The notes: generated by a model not told the origin, from the letters alone. 64,000 nt of DNA from Pontibacterium sinense (GCF_015209595.1 NZ_JADEYS010000006.1:173295-237294), one strand, 5' to 3'. Positions 50,462-59,473 are shown, numbered from the stretch's first letter. Program-made: numbers and translations.

Positions 50462-53068
50462 ATGAATACTGCACACCGCAAACAATTAGCTGGCACCCAG
50501 TTGGATTACTACGATACGCGTGAAGCGGTTGAAGCAATCCAGCCAGGCGCTTACGCTACGCTGCCTTACACGTCTCGTGTACTGGCTGAACAGCTGGTGC
50601 GTCGCTGTGATCCGGCTGCGCTGACTGATTCTCTGAAACAGCTGATCAACCGTCAGCGTACCCTGGATTTTCCTTGGTATCCGGCACGTGTAGTGTGTCA
50701 TGACATTCTGGGTCAGACTGCACTGGTTGACCTGGCCGGTCTGCGTGATGCAATCGCAGATCAGGGTGGCGACCCAGCCAAAGTAAACCCGGTTGTACCA
50801 ACACAGCTGATCGTTGACCACTCTCTGGCAGTGGAAGCGCCAGGTTTTGATCCAGACGCGTTCGAAAAGAACCGCGCGATCGAAGACCGTCGTAACGAAG
50901 ACCGTTTCCACTTTATCGAGTGGTGTAAGACTGCGTTCGACAACGTTGACGTGATCCCTGCCGGTAACGGCATCATGCACCAGATCAACCTGGAGAAAAT
51001 GTCTCCGGTGATCCAGAACCGTGACGGCGTTGCTTACCCGGATACGTGCGTTGGTACCGACTCCCATACTCCACACGTTGATGCACTGGGTGTTATCGCG
51101 ATTGGCGTGGGTGGTCTGGAAGCTGAGACTGTCATGCTGGGTCTGCCATCCATGATGCGCCTACCGGACATCGTAGGCGTTAAGATTGTTGGTGAACGTC
51201 AGCCGGGCATCACCGCGACGGATATCGCGTTGGCGATGACTGAATTCCTGCGTAACGAGAAAGTCGTTTCTGCATACCTGGAGTTCTTCGGTCCGGGTGC
51301 TGCAACTCTGTCTATCGGTGACCGCGCAACCCTGTCCAACATGACGCCTGAGTACGGTGCGTCTGCTGGTATGTTCTACATCGACGAACAGACCATCGAT
51401 TACTTGAAGCTGACCGGTCGTGAGCCTGAGCAGGTTGCACTGGTTGAGCAGTACGCGAAAGAGACCGGCCTGTGGGCGGATGATCTGGCTGCTGCTGAGT
51501 ACGAGCGTGTACTAGAATTCGATCTGTCTACCGTTGTTCGTAACATGGCAGGTCCTTCTAACCCGCACCGTCGTTTGCCTACATCTGCGCTGAATGAGCG
51601 TGGCATTGCGGGTGACGAGATGCTGGCGGCTGCTCAAGCTGAAGAAGCTGAAGGCCTGATGCCAGATGGCGCGGTTATCATCGCAGCGATCACCTCGTGT
51701 ACTAACACTTCTAACCCACGCAACGTTGTGGCGGCAGGTCTGGTGGCTAAGAAAGCCAACGAGCTGGGTCTGATCCGTAAGCCATGGGTTAAGTCTTCCT
51801 TCGCGCCGGGTTCCAAAGTTGCAAAACTGTACCTGGAAGAAGCAGGTCTGTTGCCTGAGCTGGAAAAACTGGGCTTCGGTATCGTGGCGTACGCATGTAC
51901 GACTTGTAACGGTATGTCCGGTGCGCTGGATCCAGTGATCGAAAAAGAAGTGGTTGATCGCGATCTGTACGCAACCGCTGTACTGTCCGGCAACCGTAAC
52001 TTCGACGGCCGTATCCACCCACACGCTAAGCAGGCATTCCTGGCATCTCCACCGCTGGTTGTTGCTTACGCTATCGCGGGTACTGTTCGTTTCGATATCG
52101 AAAAAGACGTACTGGGTAACGACCAAAACGGTAACCCGGTGACGCTGAAAGATATCTGGCCGAGCGATGAAGAGATCGATGCACTGGTAGCGAAGAGCGT
52201 TAAGCCAGAACAGTTCAACCAGATCTACATCCCAATGTTTGATCTGGGTGATATCGAGCAGGCAGAAAGCCCGCTGTACGACTGGCGTGAAATGTCTACC
52301 TACATCCGTCGTCCTCCATACTGGGAAGGCGCTCTGGCGGGCGAACGTACCATGAAAGGTATGCGTCCACTGGCGGTACTGGGTGACAACATCACGACTG
52401 ACCACCTGTCTCCATCCAACGCAATTCAGGCGTCCAGTGCGGCGGGTGAATACTGCGCGAAGATGGGTCTGCCGGAAGAAGATTTCAACTCTTACGCAAC
52501 GCACCGTGGTGACCACCTGACTGCACAGCGTGCGACCTTTGCGAACCCTAAACTGCTGAACGAAATGTGCCGTGACGAAAACGGTGAAGTGAAGCAGGGT
52601 TCTCTGGCACGTATCGAGCCGGAAGGTACCGAGAGCCGTATGTGGGAAGCGATTGAAACCTACATGGAGCGCAAGCAGCCGCTGATCATCGTTGCCGGTG
52701 CAGACTACGGTCAGGGTTCCTCCCGTGACTGGGCTGCGAAAGGTGTACGTCTGGCGGGTGTTGAAACCATCGTTGCTGAAGGTTTCGAACGTATCCACCG
52801 TACCAACCTGGTTGGTATGGGTGTTCTGCCGGTTGAGTTTAAAGCGGGCGATACGCGTGAAACTTACGGCATCGACGGTACAGAGACATTCGACGTAGTG
52901 GGCGATATCTCCCCACGTTGTGATCTGACGCTGATCATCAACCGTGCAAACGGCGAGACCGTTGAAGTGCCTGTGACATGTCGTCTGGATACCGCAGCTG
53001 AAGTGAACGTCTACAATGCGGGCGGTGTATTGCAGCGTTTCGCAAAAGACTTCCTGGCTAGCGCTTAA
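50462..53068 (+). CDS. acnD: Fe/S-dependent 2-methylcitrate dehydratase AcnD
   Basis: An 868-residue aconitase-superfamily protein, the usual length of AcnD. The cluster ligands are the cysteines in 'ITSCTNTSNPRNV' and 'ACTTCNGMSG'; 'GADYGQGSSRDWAAKG' is the swivel-domain motif. With PrpF it replaces the PrpD dehydratase found in enterobacteria. ATG 50462 is used; the GTG twelve bases upstream is a poorer start. Confidence 0.94.
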   Translation: MNTAHRKQLAGTQLDYYDTREAVEAIQPGAYATLPYTSRVLAEQLVRRCDPAALTDSLKQLINRQRTLDFPWYPARVVCHDILGQTALVDLAGLRDAIADQGGDPAKVNPVVPTQLIVDHSLAVEAPGFDPDAFEKNRAIEDRRNEDRFHFIEWCKTAFDNVDVIPAGNGIMHQINLEKMSPVIQNRDGVAYPDTCVGTDSHTPHVDALGVIAIGVGGLEAETVMLGLPSMMRLPDIVGVKIVGERQPGITATDIALAMTEFLRNEKVVSAYLEFFGPGAATLSIGDRATLSNMTPEYGASAGMFYIDEQTIDYLKLTGREPEQVALVEQYAKETGLWADDLAAAEYERVLEFDLSTVVRNMAGPSNPHRRLPTSALNERGIAGDEMLAAAQAEEAEGLMPDGAVIIAAITSCTNTSNPRNVVAAGLVAKKANELGLIRKPWVKSSFAPGSKVAKLYLEEAGLLPELEKLGFGIVAYACTTCNGMSGALDPVIEKEVVDRDLYATAVLSGNRNFDGRIHPHAKQAFLASPPLVVAYAIAGTVRFDIEKDVLGNDQNGNPVTLKDIWPSDEEIDALVAKSVKPEQFNQIYIPMFDLGDIEQAESPLYDWREMSTYIRRPPYWEGALAGERTMKGMRPLAVLGDNITTDHLSPSNAIQASSAAGEYCAKMGLPEEDFNSYATHRGDHLTAQRATFANPKLLNEMCRDENGEVKQGSLARIEPEGTESRMWEAIETYMERKQPLIIVAGADYGQGSSRDWAAKGVRLAGVETIVAEGFERIHRTNLVGMGVLPVEFKAGDTRETYGIDGTETFDVVGDISPRCDLTLIINRANGETVEVPVTCRLDTAAEVNVYNAGGVLQRFAKDFLASA

Positions 53069-53107
53069 GCACGACTGATCGGTAGGCGCTACTGATCCCT
53101 GACCCGT

Positions 53108-53137
53108 CCGGTCCACTGTCTAAAAACGGTGGGCCGG
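53108..53137 (+). repeat. Hairpin between acnD and prpF
   Basis: CCGGTCCAC pairs with GTGGGCCGG (one G-T pair), loop of 12 bases, no T-run. A second small palindrome, GGTAGCGCGCTACC, follows further downstream before prpF. Confidence 0.5.
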
Positions 53138-53314
53138 TATGGAAATCCACAGGGTAGGTAGCGCGCTACCGAATTTCTCTACCGAGATTGCTTAACCACA
53201 TCTACTGAAGCCACGCGCTTGGCAGTAACTGTTATTAAGCATTTTCTGAATCGCGGTCCCGGTCTGATGATTGAGACAGGACGCACCGCCCAGCTTATAC
53301 AGGACAAGATTCTT

Positions 53315-54493
53315 ATGGCCCACGTACCTCAGATTAAAATTCCAGCGACGTACATCCGTGGTGGCACCAGTAAAGGTGTATTTTTTAACCTGACAGACCT
53401 GCCTGAAGTTGCTCAGGTGCCAGGTGCAGCGCGCGATGCAATTTTGCTGCGCGTGATCGGCAGCCCTGATCCATACGGTAAGCAGACTGACGGTATGGGC
53501 GGCGCGACTTCCAGTACCAGTAAGACGGTTATCCTGTCTAAAACCACCCAGCCAGATCACGATGTAGATTACCTGTTCGGTCAGGTTGCTATCGACAAGG
53601 CGTTTGTCGACTGGAGTGGTAACTGCGGTAACCTGACGGCTGCTGTTGGCGCGTTTGCGATCAGCAAAGGTCTGGTAGATGCGGACCGTGTACCTGAAAA
53701 CGGTGTGTGTGTCGTACGTATCTGGCAGGCGAACATCAAGAAAACCATCGTGGCGCATGTGCCGATCACCAATGGTGAAGTACAGGAAACCGGTGACTTC
53801 GAGCTGGACGGTGTTACGTTCCCGGCCGCTGAAGTGCAGGTGGATTTCATGAGCCCGGTAGATGCTACCGACGCCATGTTCCCAACCGGCAACCTTGTTG
53901 ATGATCTGGAAGTACCGGGCATCGGCACCTTCAAAGCGACCATGATCAATGCTGGTATTCCAACGGTGTTCCTAAATGCTGAAGATATCGGTTACACCGG
54001 TACTGAGCTGCAGGAAGCGATCAACGGTGATCCGGCAGCACTGGAGCGTTTTGAAACCATCCGTGCACACGGTGCTGTGCGTATGGGCCTGATCAGCGAT
54101 GTATCTGAAGCAGCGGCTCGCCAGCACACGCCTAAAGTGGCGTTTGTGAATAAAGCGGCTGACTACGTATCTTCCAGCGGTAAAGAGATCGGCAGCGCAG
54201 ATATCGACCTGAACGTACGTGCACTGTCCATGGGTAAACTTCACCATGCGATGATGGGTACGGCAGCGGTAGCCATCGGCACAGCGGCAACCATTCCAGG
54301 CACACTGGTGAATCTGGCAGCGGGTGGCGGCGAACGCGAAGCGGTGACCTTTGGCCATCCTTCAGGCACCCTGAAAGTCGGTGCTGAAGCCAGTGAAAAC
54401 GGCGGCGACTGGACAGTTAACAAAGTATCTATGAGCCGCAGTGCTCGTGTACTGATGGAAGGCTGGGTACGTATCCCGGGTGATTCCTTCTAA
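53315..54493 (+). CDS. prpF: AcnD-accessory protein PrpF, aconitate isomerase family
   Basis: A 392-residue protein of the diaminopimelate-epimerase-like fold. It begins 'MAHVPQIKIPATYIRGGTSK', the family signature, with 'GNCGNLTAAVGAF' carrying an active-site cysteine. PrpF isomerises the trans double bond left by AcnD or restores its product. ATG 53315 is chosen; the frame upstream to 53219 is not conserved-looking. Last gene of the cluster, closed by a strong terminator. Confidence 0.94.
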   Translation: MAHVPQIKIPATYIRGGTSKGVFFNLTDLPEVAQVPGAARDAILLRVIGSPDPYGKQTDGMGGATSSTSKTVILSKTTQPDHDVDYLFGQVAIDKAFVDWSGNCGNLTAAVGAFAISKGLVDADRVPENGVCVVRIWQANIKKTIVAHVPITNGEVQETGDFELDGVTFPAAEVQVDFMSPVDATDAMFPTGNLVDDLEVPGIGTFKATMINAGIPTVFLNAEDIGYTGTELQEAINGDPAALERFETIRAHGAVRMGLISDVSEAAARQHTPKVAFVNKAADYVSSSGKEIGSADIDLNVRALSMGKLHHAMMGTAAVAIGTAATIPGTLVNLAAGGGEREAVTFGHPSGTLKVGAEASENGGDWTVNKVSMSRSARVLMEGWVRIPGDSF

Positions 54494-54535
54494 GGGCGAT
54501 GCCCTGAACGTTTAAATTTGAAGTCCCCAAAGTGT

Positions 54536-54570
54536 GTGGTGGGTTAACCTATCATTGCCCACCATTCTGG
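54536..54570. repeat. Copy 1 of 35-base direct repeat bounding the accessory segment
   Basis: This sequence, starting GTGGTGGGTTAACC, is identical to 59401-59435, 4.9 kb away. It contains GGTGGG / CCCACC inverted arms. Similarity continues more weakly through 'CTTCATTC' and the terminator stem that follows, about 70 bases in all. Confidence 0.9.
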
Positions 54571-54581
54571 TACTTCATTCA

Positions 54582-54606
54582 GCCCCGCCTTGGCGGGGTT
54601 TTTTTA
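54582..54606 (+). terminator. Rho-independent terminator of the prp cluster
   Basis: CCCCGCC / GGCGGGG stem with a two-base apex and seven T residues, 90 bases after the prpF stop. Confidence 0.88.
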
Positions 54607-54761
54607 TGCCTGCCTGTTATTATGTCTGGCTGTTGAGCGCTGGGTGATCCAAAGAGCATTGAGCGTCTGAGAGCATAGCCGAGTGTCGGCCCTTTTTATC
54701 GGTTGGGTCAGCTAGAAACAAGAATGAGCAAGGAACAGTAGGACCTGTCGGTCTTTATTTA

Positions 54762-54905
54762 TGAGAATTTTATAAACTGCATTTCACCCCGATCTGTCCC
54801 CTGCGGATATATCTCCCGCGAGTGAGCTTACGCTCATAGAGCGCCACGCCGCCCGCGATATTGTGGTTAGGGGTGAGACGATCTTGCGTCTATATACAAA
54901 ATCTA
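54762..54905 (+). pseudogene. 5' fragment of a NUDIX hydrolase gene
   Basis: The translation in one frame closely follows the first 45 or so residues of the intact NUDIX gene at 58186: 'TAFHPDLSPADISP', 'LIERHAARDIVVRGETIL', 'LYTK'. The fragment has a stop where the intact copy has Lys (TAA for AAA), and similarity stops after CTATATACA, just where the attC site begins. The NUDIX box is missing, so it is dead. It looks like a diverged partial duplicate. Confidence 0.75.
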
Positions 54906-54991
54906 TAACAAGGCGTTCAACGTCAGGCAGCAAGCTCGCTCGGGCCTCCAATAACCTGCGGCTTTTCAGGCCCGTTAACGCAGCGTTAGGT
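54903..54991 (+). repeat. Orphan integron attC site
   Basis: The 3' end is a consensus core, GTTAGGT (54985-54991), preceded by TTAACGCAGC. The 5' end, CTATAACAAGGCGTTCAA, is complementary to it with the spacing of an attC; the first core is imperfect. The middle can fold back, giving the usual bulged hairpin of about 89 bases. It lies 4.5 kb upstream of the integrase gene, outside the normal array, and in the same orientation as the array sites. Confidence 0.7.
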
Positions 54992-55071
54992 ATAGATGCT
55001 AGAGGGGGCGGGCGTTCACATCGGCTAGATTCAAGACACTGCTCATCGCCAAACAACATTCGATAACTGGC

Positions 55072-55244
55072 ATGAACAATCCACATAAAATCTACCAACC
55101 ACGGTCCACAATCGAGACCTAATCGTCGAACGCGCGCTCGCTGAAGGGCAATCAGTACTTGAGGTAGTTTCTTGCTTCGGCATCAAGAAGCGAACCGTAT
55201 ACAATTGGCTGGCACGTTATCGGGCAGCAGGGGTGACGGAATAG
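55072..55244 (+). pseudogene. Remnant of an IS481-like transposase
   Basis: A short N-terminal piece: 'MNNPHKIYQPRSTIET' in one frame, then after a -1 shift 'LIVERALAEGQSVLEVVS' and 'FGIKKRTVYNWLARYRAAG', a helix-turn-helix as in the start of IS481-family transposases, ending at a stop. The DDE catalytic part is absent. An insertion sequence scar next to the orphan attC; no terminal repeats are recognisable. Confidence 0.55.
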
Positions 55245-55272
55245 AGTTTGGATTTGGCCGGATGTAAGTTGC

Positions 55273-56514
55273 GTGACTGCAACAGGCCTTGTACTTTCAG
55301 AGCACTCGCATCAATGTGATCCTGCTTTCAGGGCACTGCCACGTCTGTGCGTTATAACTTTAGGTTTAGGATATCTGTTCGTGACCAACAAATCGTATAC
55401 CCACCTTAGCTGGGGTATTGCCGTTGTGGCTGCTATTACCGGGATTTTAAGCACTGTGGCAGTAACCGCAGGGGATAGTGCAGGCCGGGTGAATCTGATG
55501 TATCTCGTGCTGCTATACGTGGCGGTGCCGCTGTTTTCGTTGTTGTTGCTATCACTGTTCTCGGCCTTGAAAAAGCCCCCGCTGCTGGTTGGGGCGCTCG
55601 CCCGGTTGTCTCTCTGGCCCAGTTCATGGCGTGATGCGCTGCCGGAGCTAAAGCGTGAACGGCGCTTTCAGCCCTGGTTATTCTGCCAGAGCCAGAAAGC
55701 GATGCTGTCGTTTAATCTCGGCTGTCTGGTGTCATTTATCACTTTGCTGCTGTTCAACGATCTGTCGTTTGTCTGGCGCAGCACCTTACTGACAGCCGAA
55801 GATATCTATCCGTTTCTGGCTGTAATTGCAGAGCCCTGGGCATTTATCGATAGCGCTCAGCCTGCGCTGGAGCTACTGGTTAGCACCCGCGATTCGCGGT
55901 TGGTGGCGCACCCGACGGGAGGTGCTGAGTACGGTTTATGGTGGAAATTCCTGGTGGCGTCACAGTTGTGTTACGGCATTCTGCCCCGGCTGCTGCTACT
56001 GTGGCTGGCCAATTACCGCTTTAATGCGCTGCCAGCCCAACCGGTTGATGCCGTTATGCCTGTCACTGCGCCGCTGGTTAATCGATCGCCGGAGGCTCCG
56101 GCGCTGGCAGAGGTAGAGAAGGTAAAAGGTTGTTCTACCATGTCTCAACCTTACTGTCTGGTGCTCTGGACCGATCTGCCACAAAGCCTGGTAGATAAAG
56201 TGACGGAACAAATGGGCCTGCCAGAACAGACTTTCCATGCCGGACCCCACGGTGAGATGGATCAGGAGCTGGCCGCCGAAGCCGACCCTCGCAGCAAGCT
56301 GGTGCTTGTTGCGGCCTGGGAGCCGCCGTTGGGTGAATTGAATGACTTTTTGCAGCAGGGCCATGGCGCGCTGATACCGCTGGACTGGCGCGATAATGTG
56401 TTTACGCAGGTGTCTGCGTTGCATCTGGATGAGTGGCGGCGCTTCTGCCATCCACTGGAGCAGTGGCAGTTGCTGCAGCTGGATAATCCCCGCCTTGATG
56501 AGGAATCGAAATGA
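55273..56514 (+). CDS. DUF2868 membrane protein, possibly N-terminally shortened
   Basis: A 413-residue membrane protein of the DUF2868 family, usually encoded directly before a DUF3482 GTPase-like gene as here. Hydrophobic helices occur at about residues 26-50, 75-98, 140-160 and 225-245, followed by a cytosolic C-terminal half. The GTG at 55273 has no good ribosome site, and the frame starts 28 bases after insertion-sequence debris; family members, as I remember them, start further upstream, so the N-terminus may have been lost. Function unknown. It overlaps the next gene by four bases. Confidence 0.75.
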   Translation: MTATGLVLSEHSHQCDPAFRALPRLCVITLGLGYLFVTNKSYTHLSWGIAVVAAITGILSTVAVTAGDSAGRVNLMYLVLLYVAVPLFSLLLLSLFSALKKPPLLVGALARLSLWPSSWRDALPELKRERRFQPWLFCQSQKAMLSFNLGCLVSFITLLLFNDLSFVWRSTLLTAEDIYPFLAVIAEPWAFIDSAQPALELLVSTRDSRLVAHPTGGAEYGLWWKFLVASQLCYGILPRLLLLWLANYRFNALPAQPVDAVMPVTAPLVNRSPEAPALAEVEKVKGCSTMSQPYCLVLWTDLPQSLVDKVTEQMGLPEQTFHAGPHGEMDQELAAEADPRSKLVLVAAWEPPLGELNDFLQQGHGALIPLDWRDNVFTQVSALHLDEWRRFCHPLEQWQLLQLDNPRLDEESK

Positions 56515-57911
56515 CCCCGAGTTTTGCGGTAGTCGGCCATCCCAATAAAGGTAAATCCTCTGTTGTCTCGACGTTAGCGCGGGATGATCGGGTGGCGGTG
56601 TCGATGCAGAGCGGTACCACCGTGGTCGCAGAAACCTTTGAGATCCGGGTGGGTGAATCCGGTTATCAGCTGATCGATACACCGGGATTTCAGCGTCCCC
56701 GCAAGGTGTTGGCGTGGCTTAATCAGACCAACCCTGATGCTGATAAGCGTAGCGCACGGGTGGAAGCGTTTTTGCAGGACCTGCAGTGTCAGGCACAGTT
56801 TAAAGATGAGATCGAGTTGCTACGGCCCATTATGGCCGGGGCTGCCATTTTGTATGTGGTGGATGGCTCGCGGCCTTACAGCGCTGAATATGAAGCAGAG
56901 ATGGAGATCCTGCGTTGGACCGGCCAGCCGAGCATGGCGTTGATCAACCCGATTGAAAATCAGGACTATGTACCTAGCTGGCAACAGGCGCTGCAGCAGT
57001 ATTTCAAAGTAGTGCGGGTGTTTAATGCGGTTACCGCAGATATAGATCACCATATTGATCTGCTGGAAGCCTTTGCCCATATCCATCAGCCATGGTCTGC
57101 TGCCCTGAAATTGCTGGTAACAGAGTTTAACCACGAGATCGCTCGGCAACGGCTGCAAAGCTGCCAGCTTTGCGCCCAGTTACTGGAAGATATGACCCAG
57201 TATCAACTGAGCCAGAAAGTGGCCAGCAAATCCCAGGCAGAATCCTTACAGCTGTTGCTGGAACAGCGCTATTATCAGTGGATGCGACAGCGTGAAAAAG
57301 AAGCCCATCTGCAGCTGCAGGCGGTGTTTCGGCACCACCAGCTGGCCTGCGAATCAACTGAACTGAGCCTGCCAGATGATCTGTTTGATACCGATAAATG
57401 GTATGGCTGGGGGCTGGACCGGAAACAGCTGGCGACCGTTGCTGCGATGGCCGGTGCCGCTGCCGGGGGCGCGCTGGATATGATGGTGGCGGGTAGCTCG
57501 TTTATGCTCGGCGCCATTGGTGGCGGTGTTCTTGGCTCATCGGCGGCCTGGTTCGGCGCCAACAGTCTGGCAGCCAGCAAAATCAAAGGCATTCCGATGG
57601 GCGGTTATGAAGCGCGTCAGGGGCCGATCTCCAACCGCAATTTCCCTTATGTGCTGCTGGGGCGTTTGCTGTTTACTTACCGGGCATTATCCCATCGTAA
57701 TCACGCCCAGCGTAGTACACTGCAACTGGGCGATATTGGTGTCAGCCAGTTGCTGGACTTGCTGAGTAAGAGCGAGAAAAAAGACCTCCATCTTGCACTG
57801 GATAAGCTCAGCCGCCAGAAGAGCGTCACCGGCTTGGCAGATATTCTGGAACCACTGTTTATCGCTACGTTGGCCATGACGCCTCAAACATCGACTGAAC
57901 AGTCAGAGTAG
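56511..57911 (+). CDS. DUF3482 GTPase-like protein
   Basis: A 466-residue protein with an N-terminal Era/TrmE-type GTPase domain: G1 'GHPNKGKSSV', G2 region 'SGTTVVAE', G3 'DTPGF'. The C-terminal DUF3482 part includes a glycine-rich hydrophobic stretch ('AAMAGAAAGGALDMMVAG', 'GAIGGGVLGSSAAWFGA') that may insert in the membrane. It is coupled to the DUF2868 membrane gene (ATGA overlap), so the two likely act as a membrane GTPase pair of unknown function. Confidence 0.85.
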   Translation: MTPSFAVVGHPNKGKSSVVSTLARDDRVAVSMQSGTTVVAETFEIRVGESGYQLIDTPGFQRPRKVLAWLNQTNPDADKRSARVEAFLQDLQCQAQFKDEIELLRPIMAGAAILYVVDGSRPYSAEYEAEMEILRWTGQPSMALINPIENQDYVPSWQQALQQYFKVVRVFNAVTADIDHHIDLLEAFAHIHQPWSAALKLLVTEFNHEIARQRLQSCQLCAQLLEDMTQYQLSQKVASKSQAESLQLLLEQRYYQWMRQREKEAHLQLQAVFRHHQLACESTELSLPDDLFDTDKWYGWGLDRKQLATVAAMAGAAAGGALDMMVAGSSFMLGAIGGGVLGSSAAWFGANSLAASKIKGIPMGGYEARQGPISNRNFPYVLLGRLLFTYRALSHRNHAQRSTLQLGDIGVSQLLDLLSKSEKKDLHLALDKLSRQKSVTGLADILEPLFIATLAMTPQTSTEQSE

Positions 57912-58185
57912 GTTTTTCCCGGCAGCCCGGAGCGGATCACCCGATTTAACAGTACGGCATCTGACGTATTTCCAAAGGGGATAATCGCAGAAAGGCAGTT
58001 ATCCTGGCACTCAAAATCCGGTGACTGGATCATAGCGACCTCCGAGGAAGACAATGTTGCAGAGCATGTGGGTGGCTGCAGTGATGAGCCCGAGGTTGTG
58101 GATTTTAAGAATCTGATTTTGAGGCTATAATCGCGCTCCTTCATCCAAACGACAGTTGTTTGTGGCATCGCCTGATCACGCATAT

Positions 58186-58743
58186 ATGAACGTTATAAAA
58201 ACTGCATTTCACCCTGACGTATCTCCCGATGATCTCTCGCCTGAGAGTGGACTCAAGCTCATTGAGCGCCATGCCGCACGCGGTATTGTGGTTAGGGGTG
58301 AGACGATCTTGCTTCTATATACACAGCGCTACCACGACTACAGTTTGCCGGGTGGTGGTATGGATGAAGGAGAGGATGAAGTTGCGTGCCTGATACGTGA
58401 GCTAGAAGAAGAGACGGGCGCGCAGGGTGTACGCAACATAAAAGCGTTTGCACGGTATGATGAGTATCGTCCCTGGTATAAACCCGGCGCGGATATCATC
58501 TATATGATCTCGCATTGTTATGTGTGTGATATCGATGAAGAGCTGGGTATGACAGCCCTTGAGTCACATGAAGTGAGTAACGGGATGACGCCGGTGTGGA
58601 TGAATATCTATGAGGCTATTGCGCATAATGAAGCTGTGATCGCGAATAGTGATAAGAAAGGGCTCTCGATTGAAAGGGAAACTTTTTTGTTGCGAGAGAT
58701 CGCAGAGACACTGGTGGAGCGTCAACTGACAGAGCCAGCATAA
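58186..58743 (+). CDS. NUDIX hydrolase
   Basis: A 185-residue pyrophosphohydrolase with an intact NUDIX box: 'GGGMDEGEDEVACLIREL' followed by 'EEETGA', matching G-x5-E-x7-R-E-x2-E-E-x-G. The N-terminus ('AFHPDVSPDDLSPESGLKLI') is shared with the broken copy at 54762. The substrate is unknown. ATG 58186 is used because similarity with the fragment starts there. About 275 bases without a gene precede it. Confidence 0.88.
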   Translation: MNVIKTAFHPDVSPDDLSPESGLKLIERHAARGIVVRGETILLLYTQRYHDYSLPGGGMDEGEDEVACLIRELEEETGAQGVRNIKAFARYDEYRPWYKPGADIIYMISHCYVCDIDEELGMTALESHEVSNGMTPVWMNIYEAIAHNEAVIANSDKKGLSIERETFLLREIAETLVERQLTEPA

Positions 58744-58751
58744 GTGAGGAT

Positions 58752-58783
58752 AGCTGTACCTTAACTATACCTAACTGTACCTA
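58752..58783. repeat. Short tandem repeat after the NUDIX gene
   Basis: Three imperfect copies of a 10-11 base unit (consensus TAACTGTACC) directly follow the NUDIX gene. No function is evident. Confidence 0.5.
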
Positions 58784-58842
58784 AAGCGGGACTTTGTTGT
58801 TTCCTGTAGCTGCGTCGGTGTTCGGGGCGTTAACCATTCACA

Positions 58843-59400
58843 GTGCGAGTTTACGAATTGTCAGGCTTTGAGGTTTTCCTAATCCTTTTTACGTTGGCTG
58901 TGGGTGTCTCTATTGCCTGGAGCACCCTACGTGTTGGCATATCCCCCATGCCAAGCTCAAAATTAGCACGGCAGGTGATACTGCGACTCACTGAGGAGAC
59001 GGGGGCAGGACCGATAATAGATTTGGGGTGTGGTTGGGGCAATTTAGTCATCCCTCTTGCGCTTAAATTCCCGCATCGACAAATAGTCGGCTATGAGTTG
59101 TCGATTATGCCTTGGTTAACGGCAGTAATACTTAAAAAGGTACTCAGGCTGAAAAATCTGCAGTTATATAGACAGGATTTTTTGAAATCTGACTGGTCAG
59201 GTGCCGAGGTGATTGTGTGTTATTTGTATCCGGGCGGGATGGATTCAATAAAGAACAAAATCGAATCGGAAGAAAGTGATATCCGCTTTGTTGTCAGTAA
59301 TAACTTTGCACTGACTTCGCATCAGCCTGATAAGACTATTCGGCTCAATGATTTTTATAACTCCCCTGTCTATTTGTATCAGTTAAAGTCTACGCGGTGA
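58843..59400 (+). CDS. Membrane-anchored class I SAM methyltransferase
   Basis: A 185-residue protein with one N-terminal hydrophobic helix (about residues 9-27) and a Rossmann-type domain whose motif I is 'PIIDLGCGWGNL'. 'QIVGYELSIMPWLTA' fits motif II. It is shorter than most methyltransferases, lacking a clear substrate-binding lid. Start GTG 58843. The stop codon directly abuts the second 35-base repeat, so its 3' end coincides with the island boundary. Confidence 0.75.
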   Translation: MRVYELSGFEVFLILFTLAVGVSIAWSTLRVGISPMPSSKLARQVILRLTEETGAGPIIDLGCGWGNLVIPLALKFPHRQIVGYELSIMPWLTAVILKKVLRLKNLQLYRQDFLKSDWSGAEVIVCYLYPGGMDSIKNKIESEESDIRFVVSNNFALTSHQPDKTIRLNDFYNSPVYLYQLKSTR

Positions 59401-59435
59401 GTGGTGGGTTAACCTATCATTGCCCACCATTCTGG
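59401..59435. repeat. Copy 2 of 35-base direct repeat
   Basis: Identical to 54536-54570. It is followed by 'CTTCATTC' and a decayed version of the prpF terminator stem (GCTGTTTTGGCGGGATTTTTT), so the prpF tail appears duplicated on both sides of the accessory segment. Confidence 0.9.
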
Positions 59436-59473
59436 AGCTTCATTCCGCTGTTTTGGCGGGATTTTTTGTATCT

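Noticed and set aside
51512..53116. 534-codon open frame on the minus strand across acnD, and a similar 412-codon one across the GAPDH gene
   Set aside because: Antisense frames kept open by the strong codon bias of highly expressed genes; no ribosome site and no protein-like composition.
54536..54570. The 35-base repeat as an attC site
   Set aside because: It contains GTTAACC, not GTTRRRY, and no RYYYAAC partner at the correct spacing; the paired arms are only six bases.
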